This document shows positions 31,696 through 40,611 of a DNA stretch of 64,000 bases, one piece after another. The DNA comes from Phycisphaerae bacterium (GTDB lineage: Bacteria > Planctomycetota > Phycisphaerae > Sedimentisphaerales > Anaerobacaceae): NCBI GenBank assembly GCA_030608075.1, contig JAUWIU010000003.1, positions 1 to 64,000 of the forward strand, given 5' to 3'. A program made the position numbers and the translations under genes. Each line of letters opens with the position of its first letter. The stretch's first letter is position 1. Under the pieces are notes generated by a model. The model was not told the DNA's origin. It saw only the letters and a list, made by a program, of their open reading frames with translations, and did not search any database.

Positions 31696-32826
31696 TCAAA
31701 CTGCTGAAAGATTTTTATCCAAAGATTCTTTCAGCCGGCTGCACACAATTGCGACTTCATCTTTGGTCAGATTATTATAAAGCGGCAGGGCAATAGTACT
31801 CTTGCACACGGATTCAGTGACAGGGAAATCGCCCTGTTTGTAGCCGAACCGTTCAACCATAAACGGCTGCAAATGCACGGGCGGGAAATAGTTGCTTACC
31901 TGAATCCCCCGGCTTTTCATAGCCTGCAAGACTGCGTCGCGATGTTCCCGGGTAAATTTGTCCGTCAGGCCAACGACAAAAACGAACCAGCTCATGTCGC
32001 AGCCGTCGGCCTCGACAGGAACTATCAACCTGTCGTCATCCGCCAGCATTTCCTGATACCATTTTGCCACCCGACTGCGTTTGGCTTTGATTTGTTCAAT
32101 CCTTGAAAGTTGGACAATTCCAAGGGCACAGTTGATATCGCTGAGTCGGTAGTTGTAACCGAGCCGTTCGTGCCCCAGCCAGCCACCACTTTTGCTCCTT
32201 CCCTGATTGCGAAGGGAGACGCACATATCGGCTAAATCATCGTCGTCAGTCAGTATCATTCCACCCTCTCCTGTGGTTATCTGCTTGTTTGGGTAAAATG
32301 CGAAGAGGCTCATTTCGCCGAATGTACCGACCTTTTTTCCGTTCAATGCCGAGCCCAGCGCCTCACAACTGTCCTCAATTACGGGAAGGGTGTGATTTTG
32401 AGCCACTTGGCAGATGCTATCGAGACCCGCGGGGTTGCCGAAAACCTCCACCGGAAGAACAGCTTTTGTTCTGTCGGTAATCTTTGGCTCGATTTTTGAT
32501 GGGTCGATGTTCAAAGTTACGGAGTCTATGTCAGCGAAGACGGGGGTGGCACCGGCCATCATTATAGACGTCGCAGTTGCAATGAAAGTGAAAGGCGTAG
32601 TAATGACTTCGTCGCCCGGTCCGATTCCGAGCGCCAACATACATAAGAACAGACCGCTGGTTCCGCTGTTGACGGCAACGGCTCGCTTTTTGCCGATGTA
32701 TTCTGCGAAAGCCTCCTCGAATTCGGATACTTTGGGACCAAGTGAAAGGTCCGGACTGCGAAGAACAGCACAGACTGCCTCGATTTCCTTTTCGGTAATA
32801 TCCGGTCTGGACAAATATATTCGCAT
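31696..32826 (-). CDS. DegT/DnrJ/EryC1/StrS-family PLP-dependent sugar aminotransferase
   Basis: Enzymes of this family transfer an amino group from glutamate to a keto-sugar nucleotide, usually for cell-surface polysaccharides or antibiotics. The 376 residues cover the full family: NSGTSGLFLCMLALGIGPGD, TTPFTFIATATS, VIEDSCEALGS (Asp152 for the cofactor ring), FYPNKQITTGEGGM with the Schiff-base Lys181, and GYNYRLSDINCALGIVQL. No other sugar-nucleotide gene is adjacent, which is unusual because these genes normally sit in biosynthetic clusters, so the substrate cannot be inferred. The upstream region is divergent to the HTH-pseudoreceiver gene. Confidence 0.9.
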   Translation of the reverse strand: MRIYLSRPDITEKEIEAVCAVLRSPDLSLGPKVSEFEEAFAEYIGKKRAVAVNSGTSGLFLCMLALGIGPGDEVITTPFTFIATATSIMMAGATPVFADIDSVTLNIDPSKIEPKITDRTKAVLPVEVFGNPAGLDSICQVAQNHTLPVIEDSCEALGSALNGKKVGTFGEMSLFAFYPNKQITTGEGGMILTDDDDLADMCVSLRNQGRSKSGGWLGHERLGYNYRLSDINCALGIVQLSRIEQIKAKRSRVAKWYQEMLADDDRLIVPVEADGCDMSWFVFVVGLTDKFTREHRDAVLQAMKSRGIQVSNYFPPVHLQPFMVERFGYKQGDFPVTESVCKSTIALPLYNNLTKDEVAIVCSRLKESLDKNLSAV

Positions 32827-33131
32827 AATAGAATTTGCTCTTCAAAGACAACTCGAGATTGCTGACATCTAATAACATTGTACTGCTTACGACTGGATAA
32901 ATCAAAGATATTTTTGAATGTGGTCGCGTAAGCTGACGGCAAAGGTACGGAGGCTTCGGCACGTATTAGGTCTGTGCGCAGCAACAGCACTTATGGGACG
33001 TGCTGTCAGGCAGATAGCGGCTTATTGGGCTATGGGTTGGAAGTTGGAAATTCTGCGTTAAATAGTACCGCTTTTGAGCCGAATAACGCTTATAGCATGT
33101 GGAGTTGATAGGTGGCATTGGAGATAGAGAG
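32827..33131. other. Divergent intergenic region
   Basis: About 300 bp between the aminotransferase gene (minus) and the HTH-pseudoreceiver gene (plus) must carry promoters for one or both. I see TTGGAA-type -35 candidates near 33040 but no consensus -10 at the right distance, and no repeat or RNA structure that I can support. Confidence 0.4.
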
Positions 33132-33710
33132 ATGACAAAAGGCAAAAACGTGCTGACGACGGGTGATGTGGCCAAGATTTGTAACGTAGCTCCTCGCACA
33201 GTTTCAAAGTGGTTTGACAGAGGTGAGCTCAAAGGCTACCGTATTCCAGGCAGCAAGGACCGTCGCATACCCGTAAGTGAGCTGATTCGATTTATGAAAG
33301 TGAACAATATGCCTGCGACGGAGATCGCCGCCGGCAAAATACGTGTGTTGATAGTAGGCGATGAAAGCGATGCGACCTCAGCTTTGTCCGAGGCTTTGCG
33401 AACAAAGGCCGATTATGAAGTGGAGACGGTGCACGGCAATTTTGAGACCGGCGTAATTGCACAGAAATTTGCTCCGCACGTCTTGTTAGTGAATCTGTTG
33501 GCCAAGGGCGTAGACGTGACAGACATCTGCAAAAGCATTCGGGCAAATGAAGACCTGCAGACGATGAAGATTATAGCTATTGCCAACGAGTTAAGCGAGT
33601 CCGAGGCTGCCGCACTGTTGGAGAAGGGTTTCGACGGCTACGTAGCTGATATAGCCGATGGCAGTGAGGTCATCAAAAAGGTCGAGGAAACAACTGCGAT
33701 TATCTATTAG
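33132..33710 (+). CDS. MerR/excisionase-type HTH protein with a degenerate receiver domain
   Basis: I start it at the ATG at 33132, which has GGAG about 9 nt upstream; a longer frame from 33099 lacks this. Residues 6-58 form an HTH_17/BldC-like DNA-binding domain (LTTGDVAKICNVAPRTVSKW, RIPGSKDRRIPVSELIRFMK). Residues 70-190 resemble a response-regulator receiver (RVLIVGDESDATSALSEALR, HVLLVNLLAKGVDVTDICKS). The residue where the phosphorylated Asp should be is Asn121, and the usual acidic pair is reduced to GDES. It is therefore probably a phosphorylation-independent pseudoreceiver. The combination is seen in planctomycetes. Its target genes are unknown, the divergent aminotransferase gene being one candidate. 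Confidence 0.75.
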   Translation: MTKGKNVLTTGDVAKICNVAPRTVSKWFDRGELKGYRIPGSKDRRIPVSELIRFMKVNNMPATEIAAGKIRVLIVGDESDATSALSEALRTKADYEVETVHGNFETGVIAQKFAPHVLLVNLLAKGVDVTDICKSIRANEDLQTMKIIAIANELSESEAAALLEKGFDGYVADIADGSEVIKKVEETTAIIY

Positions 33711-33762
33711 CCGGTGTGAACTAACGTCAACTGCGGATTCAAGCCGGCGGAATTGTCGCTAT

Positions 33763-34293
33763 TTACTTTTTCTGCAGCATTTGAGCCTGTAGTTCTATTA
33801 GCTCTTCGGCGGTGACCGTCTCTTCGCGATAGTTGCCAAAAATCACTTTGTACTTACCGTCCGCAAGTTTCCAGTGCATCAGCAGTGCGTGGGAATCGTC
33901 CGGCGGAATACTATCACCGTAACATACGACCTCTGTGCCCCGGTTAATCAAATGCTGCTCGAAATCATTCAGCAGATTGCTTCGTCCCGAATCGCCGACT
34001 CCGAGGCAGTACTTTATCAATAGTTTGCTCTCTTTGTATAAACCATCGTTTGGCGAGTCTCTGCTGCCAAGAAAATTCAGGAACAAAGCGGTCGTCACAA
34101 TTATTATCGCGGCCGCCGCTAATCTATTTATCCTTAAATCTATTATGATATTGATTGTCCCCGTGCTGCTCTTTGATGGCATGAGCGGCTGCGGAATCTG
34201 GTGCTTTATAGCTTCGGCAAGCCCGGGGCTGACAGGCTCTGTTGTGGCATCTGCCAGTTCAGTTAGCAGTTTTTCCAGTTTTTCTTCTTTCAT
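33763..34293 (-). CDS. Putative membrane anti-sigma factor
   Basis: A 176-residue protein encoded 2 nt after the ECF sigma gene, with GGGGAATAG before its ATG. It has a cytoplasmic N-terminal region (residues 1-55, EKLEKLLTELADATTEPVSP), one transmembrane helix (about residues 57-74, RLAAAAIIIVTTALFLNFLG) and an exported domain ending in ETVTAEELIELQAQMLQ. This order fits a regulator that holds the sigma factor at the membrane. No zinc-binding anti-sigma motif (HxxxCxxC) is present, so its mechanism is not the classic ZAS type. Function is inferred from gene order and topology. Confidence 0.65.
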   Translation of the reverse strand: MKEEKLEKLLTELADATTEPVSPGLAEAIKHQIPQPLMPSKSSTGTINIIIDLRINRLAAAAIIIVTTALFLNFLGSRDSPNDGLYKESKLLIKYCLGVGDSGRSNLLNDFEQHLINRGTEVVCYGDSIPPDDSHALLMHWKLADGKYKVIFGNYREETVTAEELIELQAQMLQKK

Positions 34294-34295
34294 AG

Positions 34296-34856
34296 CTATT
34301 CCCCGCTTTCAGCAACAATCTGATTTTTCAGAGCTGTCACTGCCCTGTTGAGCCTGCTTTTGAAGGTGCCTTGTCTTATTCCAGCCGCCTCGGCAGCCTC
34401 GGCAATAGTCAGGTGCTGAAGGTAATGTAGTGTAAGCACCTGCCTGAATTTCATCGGCAGTTGTGCAACGGCTTTTTTCAACAACGTAAGCTGCTCTGAA
34501 TGTTCCAGGTTGTCAGGCTCACTCTGGCGGTTCCCCGGAACGTCAAATTCTTCAAGACTGACGGCCTTTTTAAGCTTATGCCTTCGCCAGTAGAGCTTTG
34601 AAATATTGGCTGCAATCCGATATAGCCAGCCGCTCAGCGACTTAGCTTCTCTCAACTGACCTATATGCTGCCAGGCCTGGATAAAGCTTTCCTGTGTTAG
34701 GTCCTCACTGACCTGACGGCTGTGCCCGAGTCTTCTCATAAACAGGTATATTTGCTGATAGTACATATCAACCAGCTCCGTTGCAGCGTCCTGATTTCCA
34801 GATTTCAGTCGAGCCGCGAGAGAATCCTGTTCTTGCTCCGAGCGTTGATTATTCAT
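34296..34856 (-). CDS. ECF-type RNA polymerase sigma factor
   Basis: A 186-residue sigma-70-family factor with region 2 (about residues 25-95: ATELVDMYYQQIYLFMRRLG, EDLTQESFIQAWQHIGQL, SGWLYRIAANISKLYWRR) and region 4 (about 125-180: QLPMKFRQVLTLHYLQHLTI, AAGIRQGTFKSRLNRAV). It has no region 3, as usual for ECF factors. It would direct transcription of a specific regulon when released from the anti-sigma partner encoded directly downstream. No autoregulatory promoter motif could be defined in the 149-nt upstream gap. Confidence 0.9.
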   Translation of the reverse strand: MNNQRSEQEQDSLAARLKSGNQDAATELVDMYYQQIYLFMRRLGHSRQVSEDLTQESFIQAWQHIGQLREAKSLSGWLYRIAANISKLYWRRHKLKKAVSLEEFDVPGNRQSEPDNLEHSEQLTLLKKAVAQLPMKFRQVLTLHYLQHLTIAEAAEAAGIRQGTFKSRLNRAVTALKNQIVAESGE

Positions 34857-35005
34857 GCGGACGTCTCAACACCTGTTTATAAGATGCGCAAAACCGGGCC
34901 TTTGTTTCATTTAATCCGTTTTTTTTTCAGTTTTTTTGCCTTCACCCGGCGAAGAAGCAGTCTATTGCAAATCCGGTTTTCCTGCAAGGCCGAGACCTGG
35001 GCGTA

Positions 35006-36088
35006 TTAGAATGGCTTTTTGCGTTCGATGTCCGTCCGTTCGTCCCGCGGATTAGCGGTCGAAATAGCCCTGATGGCTGACAAAAGGGCTTCAATGTTTG
35101 TGGTAGCGACGTCCGGGGGCATGCCCCCTCCGCAGGAAATGATAATGCGGCTCCTGTCCTCAAGGGATTCGAAAGCTGCTTTGACGCCGTGGCGGACCTC
35201 TTCGGCTGTGCCCTCGGCAAGAATGTCACGTGGCGGGATATTTCCGAGCAATGCGATAGTATTGTTCGTGAGTGCTTTCATTTCGGTGAGGCTATGCTCG
35301 AAACTGAAGTTGAACAGGTTGACGCCGATTTCTGGCAGATACGGCGCACACACCAGGCCCCCTGCATCGTTGTGAAAGAATTTGACAGTAACGTCGAAGG
35401 ATTGAAAAATGCGATTGAGATAGGGCAAGGCGACTTGTTTGAAATCGTCTTCGCCGCAGAAGCCCACAATATCGTCGAGGATAAATATGCCGTCGATGGA
35501 AGGGAACGTTTCGGCCTGCAGCCTCAGCCAGTCAATGATAAATTCCGTCACAATCCCCAGCAGCTTGTGGACCTGGTCAGGGTTGATTCGGATGGCCGTG
35601 AGGAATTCGCCACTGCCGAGGAGAAATGTTGCCACATTCAACGGCCCGCGAGAGACGGCGAACCTGATAGCGTGCCCTTCCTCTTGGATTCGCGACTGGT
35701 AATGTTTCAGGCGATTGAGGACTAATGGCGTCAGGCCGTCGGTGGCCGGATTGGGCCTGCCAAGCGAGTCAACACTTTCGATGTCCATAATCTTTTCGGC
35801 AAAGGGTAGCTGCGCATCGGACCACCGGCATTTGGTGCCGAACGCTGAAGGCTCTGTGCACATTCCGAACTCGGACCAGAACCCCGGAAAGAACATCACC
35901 TCGGGAAACCGGCGGACGGCCTTAAGATTGGCCTCGAACCACATCTGTTCGCTGGAGAAGTAGTCCATAAGCGAAATCCCCGCCCATTTCGGCAGCCAGG
36001 GGCTGTCGATGATAAAGCCGGCCGGCAGCGGCTCGAAGACTTCGCCGTTGATAACGGCCTGCAATTTCTCCCATTGCTCGCCCGTCAT
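35006..36088 (-). CDS. Uroporphyrinogen-decarboxylase-family (URO-D-like) protein, copy 1
   Basis: A 360-residue URO-D-fold protein (GFIIDSPWLPKWAGISLMDY, RFAVSRGPLNVATFLLGSG, DGIFILDDIVGFCGEDDFKQ, FFHNDAGGLVCAPYLPEIGV, IALLGNIPPRDILAEGTAEE, IISCGGGMPPDVATTNIEAL). True heme enzymes are different. Members of this branch are related to MtaA/MtbA/CmuA-type methyltransferases that move methyl groups to or from corrinoids and thiols. The Cys in SCGGGMPP may be a metal ligand, as in those enzymes. I place the start at the ATG at 36088, which overlaps the stop of the transporter gene (ATGA). The longer frame upstream merely overlaps that gene. Substrate unknown; no corrinoid protein lies nearby. Confidence 0.75.
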   Translation of the reverse strand: MTGEQWEKLQAVINGEVFEPLPAGFIIDSPWLPKWAGISLMDYFSSEQMWFEANLKAVRRFPEVMFFPGFWSEFGMCTEPSAFGTKCRWSDAQLPFAEKIMDIESVDSLGRPNPATDGLTPLVLNRLKHYQSRIQEEGHAIRFAVSRGPLNVATFLLGSGEFLTAIRINPDQVHKLLGIVTEFIIDWLRLQAETFPSIDGIFILDDIVGFCGEDDFKQVALPYLNRIFQSFDVTVKFFHNDAGGLVCAPYLPEIGVNLFNFSFEHSLTEMKALTNNTIALLGNIPPRDILAEGTAEEVRHGVKAAFESLEDRSRIIISCGGGMPPDVATTNIEALLSAIRAISTANPRDERTDIERKKPF

Positions 36089-37881
36089 TGTGCCGTCGCT
36101 CGCCTCTTTCGTTTGCGAATGATATGTACCACCGCGGCCAGCCCGATGTACGCAGCGACCGCAGCAACACCATACCAACCGGAACCAAACCGCTTCTTGG
36201 TTACAGACCATACAGCGTACGGACAAGCAAGCATGACTGTACCGGTGGCAATTACCATTAGCACGTTCCACGCAAGGCGCTTACCACCTCGGGGCATATA
36301 ATCACCCAACAGTTTCTTCTGGTTCATAAGCAGCAGGAACGCAAGGTACGCAATCGGGATGAGTGTGAACGCGAACACCGATGTCGGCACCGCCAGCCAC
36401 ATCTTAGCGTCTTTCCAGAAGAGCGGCCCAAGAGCGCCCACCGAAACCATCAAAGCGCCGATTCGCTGCGTCCAGCCTCTCGGCGCCCTGCCCAATAGCT
36501 CGCATAAACAAAGCCCGTTGATTGTCATCAGCATTGTTGCGGCGCTCATCGCCATCCCCATCACGCCGAGGCCAAACAGATATTGCGAGAGACCTCTTTC
36601 TTTACCGACGCCGAATAGTGGTGCCAATGTGTCGGCCAGGTTAAAGGCGTCACGCTTGACGAGCGTCGCAGCCATCCTTCTGTCTGCATAGGACAGCGCC
36701 TTTGTTCGCTCGGTTCGTTCTGCCCCGGACAGCTCTTGAAATTCTTCGATACCGATTTCGAATTTCAAACGTTGTGCAGTCAGATTATTGAATCGGCCCA
36801 CGAGCTCTTCGTCCACAGCTCTTGTTTGCACTTCACCAAGTAACGCCTTTTCCGGCACAGCGTGGAACTGAGATGCCGAAGCAATGACTACACAGCCGGT
36901 TGCAATAATAAACGGTATAAACAGTCCTGTCGACAAGTCGAAAATTGCCAGACCACGAAAGTCTTTGTCCCATCCTTTGCGCAGCATCGAGTAAGGCAGC
37001 AGGAAGGTCATATTGATGCCGACCGCGGTGGCCGCTGCGCTTATCATAACGTCGCGCTGTTGGCCAACAATCAAAGACGTCCAGAACCCCTGGAATTTGG
37101 GGTCGACCTCAGCGATAAACTTCATAATCTGCTCGGTAGGCCTGTATAGCAGTCGCAGGTCGGGCACCAGCCCTCGCAAAATCTGACCCCAATCCAGGCC
37201 GCCGGCTTCCACCGGTACCAGGCTCAGCTTGACTACGACGCCGAGAAAGCACAGCACAATCATAGTAACTACTGCTTTTATGATGATTTCAAATACTTTC
37301 ACACCTCGGCCCCCGGCACCGTAAAGGAACGTTACTGTAATGCACACCGCCAGAAAGCAGCAGCCAACCAGTATCTTACCCCACGGGTCCGGCATCGCTT
37401 CCGGCCCAACGAGTTTGGGAAAGATATTTTGCTGAATCGCCGCTGTTCCCAGCGCAAATTGGGGCAGAGACCATACGAGGTTGGCTATCATCGAGGCAAT
37501 CAGCCAGCCCCACCCAAGCACGGGATTGACGTGTTCATTTATCGCACGAAGCGGACGCTGGCCCGTAGATAGTGTTACATACCCAATCGCGCTGAGCATA
37601 ATGATACCTAACATCATTGCTAACGGCTGCAGCCACATAAAACTAAAGCCCACCAGCACACCTAAGTACAGACTCGACGACAACGACCCGCCGCCTAATG
37701 TAATTCCGCTTTGAAGCCAGCCGGGCCCGGACAACCTTGCAAATGTCTTGAAAATTGCTCCCCGGCCTTTTTCCCTGGCACTCGCGAGCATTTGCCGGTC
37801 TTTTTCGATGCGTGGATTCATGTGCATAATTTGCTGCTCCTGGCTTGGGGAGCTTTGTTCTGTTTCGCCGTTTCCAGCCAT
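36085..37881 (-). CDS. Nramp-like membrane transporter
   Basis: AGGAGG lies 7 nt before the ATG. The 598-residue protein has about 11 transmembrane helices. The first shows GPGWLQSGITLGGGSLSSS, the Nramp helix-1 region. Normal Nramp metal transporters have D-P-G-N here for binding Mn2+ or Fe2+; that motif is replaced by a Gly/Ser-rich stretch, so the substrate is probably not a divalent metal. A long insertion between residues ~350 and 430 is hydrophilic. It is sandwiched between, and coupled to, two URO-D-family genes, so it may import the compound they process. That is an inference. Confidence 0.7.
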   Translation of the reverse strand: MAGNGETEQSSPSQEQQIMHMNPRIEKDRQMLASAREKGRGAIFKTFARLSGPGWLQSGITLGGGSLSSSLYLGVLVGFSFMWLQPLAMMLGIIMLSAIGYVTLSTGQRPLRAINEHVNPVLGWGWLIASMIANLVWSLPQFALGTAAIQQNIFPKLVGPEAMPDPWGKILVGCCFLAVCITVTFLYGAGGRGVKVFEIIIKAVVTMIVLCFLGVVVKLSLVPVEAGGLDWGQILRGLVPDLRLLYRPTEQIMKFIAEVDPKFQGFWTSLIVGQQRDVMISAAATAVGINMTFLLPYSMLRKGWDKDFRGLAIFDLSTGLFIPFIIATGCVVIASASQFHAVPEKALLGEVQTRAVDEELVGRFNNLTAQRLKFEIGIEEFQELSGAERTERTKALSYADRRMAATLVKRDAFNLADTLAPLFGVGKERGLSQYLFGLGVMGMAMSAATMLMTINGLCLCELLGRAPRGWTQRIGALMVSVGALGPLFWKDAKMWLAVPTSVFAFTLIPIAYLAFLLLMNQKKLLGDYMPRGGKRLAWNVLMVIATGTVMLACPYAVWSVTKKRFGSGWYGVAAVAAYIGLAAVVHIIRKRKRRATAQ

Positions 37882-37911
37882 TTTTTAACCTCCTGTTTTC
37901 GAGAAGTTTTT

Positions 37912-38880
37912 TTAGACGTCCCTGGACAAAATATATTCTCTCGTTTTCAAAACCATTTGCGGGTCTGCTTCAAAGGGAAGGCAGCCTGTTCCCAGGCAGA
38001 CCTTCTCTCTATTCGCTGCCAACGCCATAACCCGGTCGACTTCACCGTAGGCAGCCGCGAGGTCACCTGACGCTATTATTCCGGGGTCCATATTTATCCG
38101 AACCATTACCTCGGGATGCGCCTGCATTTTTTTCATAAACTCCTGCTGGTCTGTTTCTGACGGACAGCAGACGTATCCGGTTCCCGTTTCCAGGATTGAG
38201 TCAAGAATCGGCGTCGTGTTTCCACCCATAACACAGGGGACGGGATGGCCGAGGGTCGCTGCTGCAGCTTCGATGATGGCTTTCAGGGCGGGAAGCTCAA
38301 TATCTCTAAACTGCCTGGGTGACATCAGCGGAGGCACCGCAGCCGACTCAAAAAAGGCAATATCCAATCCCTGGTCGGCAATCTCCTTAGCAAAGTGCAC
38401 TTGTCCGGCTACAAGATGCTTAAGGGCCTGACTGACCGAATCAGGGTCGGTGGCTATCGTGGACAGCAGATTCTCAAATCCAATCAGGTTGGTCGCCACG
38501 GAAAATGGCCCTGCCAGAGGTACTCGTACATCAGCTTCCGGACACTTCTCTGCGACACGTTTGGCCGCTTTTATCACCATCGGGATGCGGCCGTCGGTTT
38601 TCGGATTGAACGGTTTCAGGGCCGGGATTTCTTTTGGCGCCGAATATGGATGCCTGGAAATAGCGGGGATGCCATTTCCCAGAGGCCTTTGAACGGTTGC
38701 ACCGTATGCTTCGGCTTCCAGGTTGTATATGTCTATACCGACTACCACGGGACGATGGCGGTAAAGACGAAAAGCCTCGCAGTTGCCTTCAGCAAGCAGC
38801 TCGGCACTTCGCGATACCTCCCACGGACTCTTGTTAATGACTCTTGCAGCGTGTTCATATACCGAAGGTGAAAATTCCAT
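37912..38880 (-). CDS. Uroporphyrinogen-decarboxylase-family (URO-D-like) protein, copy 2
   Basis: A 322-residue protein of the MtaA/CmuA-like branch. It shows VVVGIDIYNLEAEAYGATVQ, EADVRVPLAGPFSVATNLIG, DIAFFESAAVPPLMSPRQF, VPCVMGGNTTPILDSILETG, YVCCPSETDQQEF, and KVCLGTGCLPFEADPQMVLK. The Cys in GTGCLP near the end is in the position of the zinc-binding Cys of methyl-coenzyme M methyltransferases. It is quite diverged from the paralogue at 35006, and the two probably act in sequence or on related methylated substrates. It starts 35 nt after the symporter gene and lies 30 nt before the Nramp-like gene, all in one operon. Confidence 0.75.
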   Translation of the reverse strand: MEFSPSVYEHAARVINKSPWEVSRSAELLAEGNCEAFRLYRHRPVVVGIDIYNLEAEAYGATVQRPLGNGIPAISRHPYSAPKEIPALKPFNPKTDGRIPMVIKAAKRVAEKCPEADVRVPLAGPFSVATNLIGFENLLSTIATDPDSVSQALKHLVAGQVHFAKEIADQGLDIAFFESAAVPPLMSPRQFRDIELPALKAIIEAAAATLGHPVPCVMGGNTTPILDSILETGTGYVCCPSETDQQEFMKKMQAHPEVMVRINMDPGIIASGDLAAAYGEVDRVMALAANREKVCLGTGCLPFEADPQMVLKTREYILSRDV

Positions 38881-38915
38881 TTAGTTTTTGTCCTTTCAAA
38901 AACTTTTTGCCATTA

Positions 38916-40601
38916 TTATTTCAGCAGTGCAAGCATCACGAAAACGGCTGCGGCGCAAAATCCTGCCGCGACAAAGAAGCCGACCCACGCTTGCCGCGAG
39001 GGTTTGACGATGACCAGCCCACCGGCGGTGAGAAGGCGCTTTGCCGGCGGCACCACCTCGTCAAGACTCAAACCGAGCTTTTCCTCCTGGCCGACAGGCA
39101 CATAGATTTTCGTGAAGAATTTCTCGATTACCCCACGGGCCGGGGCAGCAGTAATCAAGCTCCCGACAATAGCACCCGCCAGGCCCGTGACCAGCGGCAG
39201 CAGGGAAGCTAAATAATCTGGGATGAAATAATAGCTGGTTTTGCTGCTAAGCAGGATAAGTACGTAGACGGCTGTTGCCGGGAGGATACTGCAGAATACG
39301 CCGGCACTGTTCATTCTACGCCACAGGATACCCAAAGCCACCGCGATGCCTATAAAGCTTAAGATTCGGAAATATGCGATAATCGATGCCACAAAGGCGT
39401 CCTTGCACAGGACGGCAAAGGCCAGCGATATCGATATAATGACGATGCCGCCGATGCGAGTAACTCGTATCTGTTTGGCCGGGTCCGCATTTGGGTTGAT
39501 ATAGGTGCGATATATGCTTTGGGTAAAAAGTCCGGCGACGGTAACCTGCACGGCGTCTCCGGAGGACATCGCTGCGGCGCAAATGCAGGCGAGCATCAAC
39601 CCCTGAGCTGCTGCCGGCAAAACTGAACGAATGCAATCACCGAAAGCCGCATCGGGATGGATTTGCGAACCGGTTTTTATCAGATATGCGAGCCAGCACA
39701 GGCCTAAAATTGACCAGCCGATGGTGCAGATACGTTTGAGCATATTGCCGTAGGTAAATCCCATGCGCCCGGCCCATTCGTTCCGACCGGCACCACAGAC
39801 GCTCATCAGGTGCGGCAACGCCAAAGCGGTAAGTGGTGCGCTGATACATAACGTGATTACTTTCCACAGACTGAATCCACCCTGTGAGCTGAACAGGTTC
39901 AGATAGCTACTATTAGCGCCGGCAAGCGTTTGGCGCATTCCGGATAAGCCACCCACCTCTTCGAGCCTAAGAACTGGGCCGATTGCCATAACCGACAGGA
40001 TAATAATCATAAGGCCCTGAATCATATCGGTGCGGATGGCGGCGATGATACCGCCCCAATAGCCGTACACCACGAAAGTTACCGTAGTAACAAGCAAAAT
40101 GCCGTAAAACCACCAGTCAACCTGCCCGGGTCGGGCAATAAATCCTTCGCCCATCATTCCCTGAATGGTACGGACCGTACCGAGCAGAACGCCGGCGAAG
40201 AAAATGGTCATAGCGATGCCGGAGCTGATGGTGTAAAGTACCGCGGCCTTTTTGCCGAACCTTTCCTGAAAATAGTCGGCCATCGTCAAACAGCGCATAC
40301 GCCGCACGACCGGGGCAATGAGCCAGTAGAAAGGCGTGCCGAACATCCACATCCAGGAGACCCAGATACCCGAGGCCCCCGCCGAGACAGTCCTGCTGAT
40401 GGTGCCGGTTGTGTCACTCGGATTGGTTCCGGCGCCGAAGGCGTGCATTATCATATAGGCGACGCCGAACTGGCGGTTACCGAGCAGATAGCTCTCGGTA
40501 TTTTTGATTCGGCGTCTGCACGACCATCCCACAAGCAGCATACCGGCAAAGTAGAACGCCAATACCACCCAAATCGCATAGTTCAAACCGAGAAACTCCA
40601 T
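38916..40601 (-). CDS. Sodium:solute symporter (SSS family)
   Basis: The protein has 561 residues from the ATG at 40601, which has GGGAG 6 nt upstream. About 13 transmembrane helices are visible, with WSCRRRIKNTESYLLGNRQF and VSAGASGIWVSWMWMFGTPF near the N-terminus, then SSGIAMTIFFAGVLLGT, VVYGYWGGIIAAIRTDMIQG and ICAAAMSSGDAVQVTVAGLF, as in sodium-coupled sugar and solute carriers. A longer frame back to 40670 exists, but those 23 codons lie in an inverted repeat element and are not part of the protein. Context suggests uptake of the sugar or glycoside handled by the oxidoreductases encoded upstream. Confidence 0.85.
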   Translation of the reverse strand: MEFLGLNYAIWVVLAFYFAGMLLVGWSCRRRIKNTESYLLGNRQFGVAYMIMHAFGAGTNPSDTTGTISRTVSAGASGIWVSWMWMFGTPFYWLIAPVVRRMRCLTMADYFQERFGKKAAVLYTISSGIAMTIFFAGVLLGTVRTIQGMMGEGFIARPGQVDWWFYGILLVTTVTFVVYGYWGGIIAAIRTDMIQGLMIIILSVMAIGPVLRLEEVGGLSGMRQTLAGANSSYLNLFSSQGGFSLWKVITLCISAPLTALALPHLMSVCGAGRNEWAGRMGFTYGNMLKRICTIGWSILGLCWLAYLIKTGSQIHPDAAFGDCIRSVLPAAAQGLMLACICAAAMSSGDAVQVTVAGLFTQSIYRTYINPNADPAKQIRVTRIGGIVIISISLAFAVLCKDAFVASIIAYFRILSFIGIAVALGILWRRMNSAGVFCSILPATAVYVLILLSSKTSYYFIPDYLASLLPLVTGLAGAIVGSLITAAPARGVIEKFFTKIYVPVGQEEKLGLSLDEVVPPAKRLLTAGGLVIVKPSRQAWVGFFVAAGFCAAAVFVMLALLK

Positions 40602-40611
40602 AGCGACTCCC

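Noticed and set aside
36089-36271. Longer start for the URO-D-like gene
   Set aside because: These codons lie inside the transporter gene in another frame and are Cys/Arg-rich nonsense; the ATG at 36088 overlaps the transporter stop as ATGA.
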